This document shows positions 61,580-64,000 of a DNA stretch of 64,000 nucleotides, piece by piece (position 1 is the stretch's first letter; the number at the start of each line of letters is the position of its first letter). The DNA is taken from NCBI RefSeq assembly GCF_009796745.1, contig NZ_CP047024.1, positions 372,001 through 436,000 of the forward strand, written 5' to 3'. The DNA comes from Paraglaciecola sp. L1A13 (lineage in GTDB: Bacteria; Pseudomonadota; Gammaproteobacteria; Enterobacterales; Alteromonadaceae). The notes beneath the pieces are model-generated. The model was not told where the DNA came from. It saw nothing but the letters and a program-made list of their open reading frames with translations, and made no database searches. The position numbers were made by a program, and so were the translations under genes.

Positions 61580-62326
61580 ATGGCCCAGTGGTTAGATGCA
61601 AAAGTGACCCAGCGTATAGATTGGAACGATCATCTGTTTAGTCTTCGTTTTCAATGTGATGAATTTCCTCAATATACCCCAGGGCAATTTACCAAAGTAG
61701 GACTAGAGCAAAACGGTAACGTCGTGTCTCGGCCTTATTCATTGGTTAGTCATCCACAAAACAGCGAACTTGAAATTATGGCTGTACCAGTTGCAGAAGG
61801 TGTGTTGTCGCCTAAACTGCATGAGTTACGTGAAGGGGACGCGTTAAAAGTGATGGCTCCAGCCACCGGTTTTTTAATCTTAAGTGAAGTCCCTGATAGT
61901 CATGATATTTGGCTTATTGCTACCGGAACTGGGGTAGGGCCGTTCTTATCTATACTGGCAGGAAGTGAAATTTGGCAGCGCTATGAGCAGGTTATTTTGG
62001 TTTATGCTGCACGTTATGCAAACGATTTAGCATACGGAAAATTTATTGCTAAATGCGTACATGACTACCCCACACAATTTAATTATGTGCCAATTGTAAG
62101 TCGCGAGAAAGTTAACGGCGCATTACAAGGGCGTATTCCCGACTTATTGCGCGCTGGCGATATTACTGAACAAGCAGGCCAGGTGCTTAATGCGACCCAA
62201 AGTCAGGTGATGCTATGCGGAAATCCACAGATGATTGAAGAAGCAATGTTAGTGTTAAAAGACATGGGGCTGAAAAAGCATCTGCGTCGTTCACCGGGAC
62301 AAATTACGCAAGAGCGCTATTGGTAG
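61580..62326 (+). CDS. fpr: Ferredoxin-NADP+ reductase
   Basis: A 248-residue flavoprotein of the Fpr family that moves electrons between NADPH and ferredoxin or flavodoxin. FAD-binding RPYSLVSHP, NADP-binding ATGTGVGPFLSI, and a later VMLCGNPQMIEE block are visible, and the C-terminus is ITQERYW, with the aromatic end that stacks on FAD. The start at 61580 follows TTGGAGGTTG; an earlier in-frame ATG at 61562 lies upstream of this site. It is a stand-alone gene. Confidence 0.93.
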   Translation: MAQWLDAKVTQRIDWNDHLFSLRFQCDEFPQYTPGQFTKVGLEQNGNVVSRPYSLVSHPQNSELEIMAVPVAEGVLSPKLHELREGDALKVMAPATGFLILSEVPDSHDIWLIATGTGVGPFLSILAGSEIWQRYEQVILVYAARYANDLAYGKFIAKCVHDYPTQFNYVPIVSREKVNGALQGRIPDLLRAGDITEQAGQVLNATQSQVMLCGNPQMIEEAMLVLKDMGLKKHLRRSPGQITQERYW

Positions 62327-62432
62327 ATAAACAGGCCGCTTAGGCTGGGTTGTCTATAAGCTAAGGCGCCCTTGGCTAATTGTGCTAATATGCGCCCCCA
62401 TAAAAAGCCCCTTATCCCATTAGGCACGTTAT

Positions 62433-63110
62433 ATGATCCCTTGGACCCTTCTTGATACTGCTGCTATTCCTAACAATGGCGGCGAGCTGAAGTTTTCTCA
62501 GCGAGATAAAGAATTTTCTATTCGCTTATCCGGTATACGTGGCGAGTTAATGAATAGCCGCGTTTATAATTCGGAAAAAGTCCTTTCAGAGTTGGGATGT
62601 TCTCATCTTAAAAACCGTAAAAATGCTCACGTATTGGTCGGTGGTCTGGGTATGGGGTACACACTATCGTCAGCGTTAAAAGCCGTTGATGAAACGTCCC
62701 AAGTCACAGTGGCTGAGCTAATACCAGAAGTAGTGAAATGGAATCAAGGCCCGTTGGGTAATTGTGCAGGCAATCCGTTGCAAGACCCAAGAACGACAGT
62801 ATGTGTGGGCGATGTGAAGATGCTGCTTAATACACAAAAACCTACCTATGATGCTATTTTATTGGACGTGGATAACGGTCCTGAAGGATTAACCCACTCT
62901 GATAATAATTGGATTTATTCAGAGGCGGGTTTAAAAGAAATTTATCAAGTCATGAAAGACCAAGCAATGTTGGCGATTTGGTCGGCTGGACCAGACTATT
63001 TGTTTGAAGTGCGTCTTAAAAAAATAGGTTTTAAAGTAGATACCCGTGTTGTTCGTGCTCGCCCCGGCAAAGGCAGCAAGCACACTATTTTTCTAGCTAA
63101 AAAAGTTTAA
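62433..63110 (+). CDS. Spermidine-synthase-like SAM-fold protein
   Basis: A 225-residue protein with a spermidine synthase-like methyltransferase fold. The SAM-binding motif is VLVGGLGMGYTLSSAL, the acidic loop VAELIPEVVKWNQ, and a later DAILLDVDNGPEG corresponds to the catalytic Asp region. It lacks the usual N-terminal strand domain of SpeE, so aminopropyl transfer is not assured and it may be a methyltransferase. It stands alone ahead of the convergent cysG. Confidence 0.8.
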   Translation: MIPWTLLDTAAIPNNGGELKFSQRDKEFSIRLSGIRGELMNSRVYNSEKVLSELGCSHLKNRKNAHVLVGGLGMGYTLSSALKAVDETSQVTVAELIPEVVKWNQGPLGNCAGNPLQDPRTTVCVGDVKMLLNTQKPTYDAILLDVDNGPEGLTHSDNNWIYSEAGLKEIYQVMKDQAMLAIWSAGPDYLFEVRLKKIGFKVDTRVVRARPGKGSKHTIFLAKKV

Positions 63111-63128
63111 GGTTTTAGCTAGCACAGG

Positions 63129-64000
63129 TTATGCGTTTTGCTTAAACCAGTTCAGTTTATCCCGCAGACTGACCACTGAGCCGACGATAATAAGCGCTGG
63201 TGGCTTAATACCTGCTTCAGTAACTCTTTGCTGAATATCGCGTAAATTACCAGTCACTACTTTTTGCTCTGGGGTCGTCGCTGACTGAACCAAGGCTATT
63301 TCGGTGGTATCAGGTAAGCCGTGCTCAATGAGCTTTTCACATATCACTGGCAGGCCAGTCAGGCCCATATAGAATACGGTGGTTTGTTCGGGCTGAGCCA
63401 GCATTGGCCAATTTAAATCGATACTGTTATCACGTAAGTGCCCTGTGGCAAAAACCACTGATTTAGCATGATCTCTGTGGGTGAGTGGAATGCCAGCATA
63501 ACTTGCTGCTCCACTCGCTGCTGTAATACCGGGTACAACTTGAAAGCTAACGCCTTTTTCAACCAAGGTTTCTATTTCTTCACCGCCGCGGCCAAAAATA
63601 AACGGGTCCCCACCTTTTAAACGTACTACGCGGTTACCGGCTAAGGCCAAGTCAGCTAATAATTGATTGATTTCATCTTGGGGCACTGTGTGCAAGCTGC
63701 GTGCTTTGCCTACATAAATTTTCTCTGCATCACGGCGCACCAGCTCAAGTATTTCTTTTGATACGAGGCGGTCATAAACGACCACGTCAGCTTTTTGCAT
63801 TAAACGTAGCGCACGAAAGGTCAACAAGTCAGGATCACCAGGCCCTGCGCCAACTAAATACACTTCACCTTTGCCTGAGTCGTGCTCATCTAGGGCAAGT
63901 TTTTCGTGCATCATTTGCTCTGCTTTACTTTGATTGCCTTGTAATACTTGTTCTGCAACATCGCCATCAAGCACGTCCTCCCAAAAATATCGGCGCTTGG
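63129..64000 (-). CDS. cysG: Siroheme synthase, uroporphyrinogen-III methyltransferase domain (partial)
   Basis: The gene continues beyond the window, so only the C-terminal 290 residues are seen. They hold a SAM-dependent uroporphyrinogen-III methyltransferase domain: [68 protein letters not shown] and [14 protein letters not shown]. The preceding residues ([20 protein letters not shown]) resemble the precorrin dehydrogenase/ferrochelatase end of CysG, so the full gene is probably the fused cysG. It methylates uroporphyrinogen III en route to siroheme, used by sulfite and nitrite reductases. Confidence 0.9.
   Translation of the reverse strand, partial: KRRYFWEDVLDGDVAEQVLQGNQSKAEQMMHEKLALDEHDSGKGEVYLVGAGPGDPDLLTFRALRLMQKADVVVYDRLVSKEILELVRRDAEKIYVGKARSLHTVPQDEINQLLADLALAGNRVVRLKGGDPFIFGRGGEEIETLVEKGVSFQVVPGITAASGAASYAGIPLTHRDHAKSVVFATGHLRDNSIDLNWPMLAQPEQTTVFYMGLTGLPVICEKLIEHGLPDTTEIALVQSATTPEQKVVTGNLRDIQQRVTEAGIKPPALIIVGSVVSLRDKLNWFKQNA

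Noticed and set aside
1..64000. tRNA, rRNA, CRISPR array, prophage or intact transposase
   Set aside because: None recognised by eye on either strand; absence was not tested by a search tool.

Overview
The window looks like chromosome of a marine gammaproteobacterium of the order Alteromonadales (Paraglaciecola/Glaciecola/Alteromonas-like). This is inferred from moderate GC, dense short-spaced genes, three large TonB-dependent receptors, a FecI/FecR pair, several c-di-GMP enzymes and the protein families present. No rRNA, tRNA, CRISPR array, prophage or intact insertion sequence was seen.

Layout. 1-2154: tail of an ABC-2 permease, then an overlapping DesK-like histidine kinase and NarL-like response regulator. 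2571-3521: two small stress-type proteins. 3724-7530: a decaying alcohol/aldehyde/fatty-acid catabolic cluster. It holds a sigma54-activator remnant with in-frame stops, a GMC oxidoreductase with a large in-frame internal deletion, an intact AlkK-like acyl-CoA synthetase, and an aldehyde dehydrogenase with two stops, a probable catalytic Cys-to-Tyr change and a lost C-terminus. 7753-16223: GGDEF/EAL protein, HtpX, a YhiN-like flavoprotein, a periplasmic binding-like protein, YciA, a beta-barrel protein, a small lipoprotein and a DUF1499 protein. 16394-26086 (minus strand): a probable transport operon of TonB receptor, TVP38-flavoprotein fusion, DUF547, YnjB, YnjC, YnjD and YnjF.

26434-28663: MFS transporter convergent with a PAS-GGDEF cyclase. 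29209-37442: FecI-like sigma factor, FecR-like anti-sigma, STN-type TonB receptor and a beta-propeller/amidohydrolase, with strong hairpins in the operon gaps. 37621-40555: a small membrane protein and a 723-residue tubulin/FtsZ-superfamily protein. 40754-45936: a cysteine-synthase-like enzyme, a 131-residue orphan and a giant winged-helix/STAND-ATPase/repeat regulator. 46256-50637: RND efflux pump. 50910-54810: M28 peptidase, DsrE-like protein, small membrane protein plus YggU, ATP-grasp enzyme. 54838-57392: Lrp-type regulator divergent from tryptophan 2,3-dioxygenase and kynureninase, with two phased palindromes between them. 57394-64000: HAD phosphatase, DoxX-like protein, TonB receptor, ferredoxin-NADP reductase, spermidine-synthase-like protein and the C-terminal part of CysG.

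Most notable: the tubulin-like protein, the decaying catabolic cluster including a regulator remnant hidden in apparently intergenic DNA, a duplicated GAAGGT-N5-GAAGGT promoter-type site found upstream of two unrelated genes 9 kb apart, and the kynurenine operator pair spaced exactly 40 bp.
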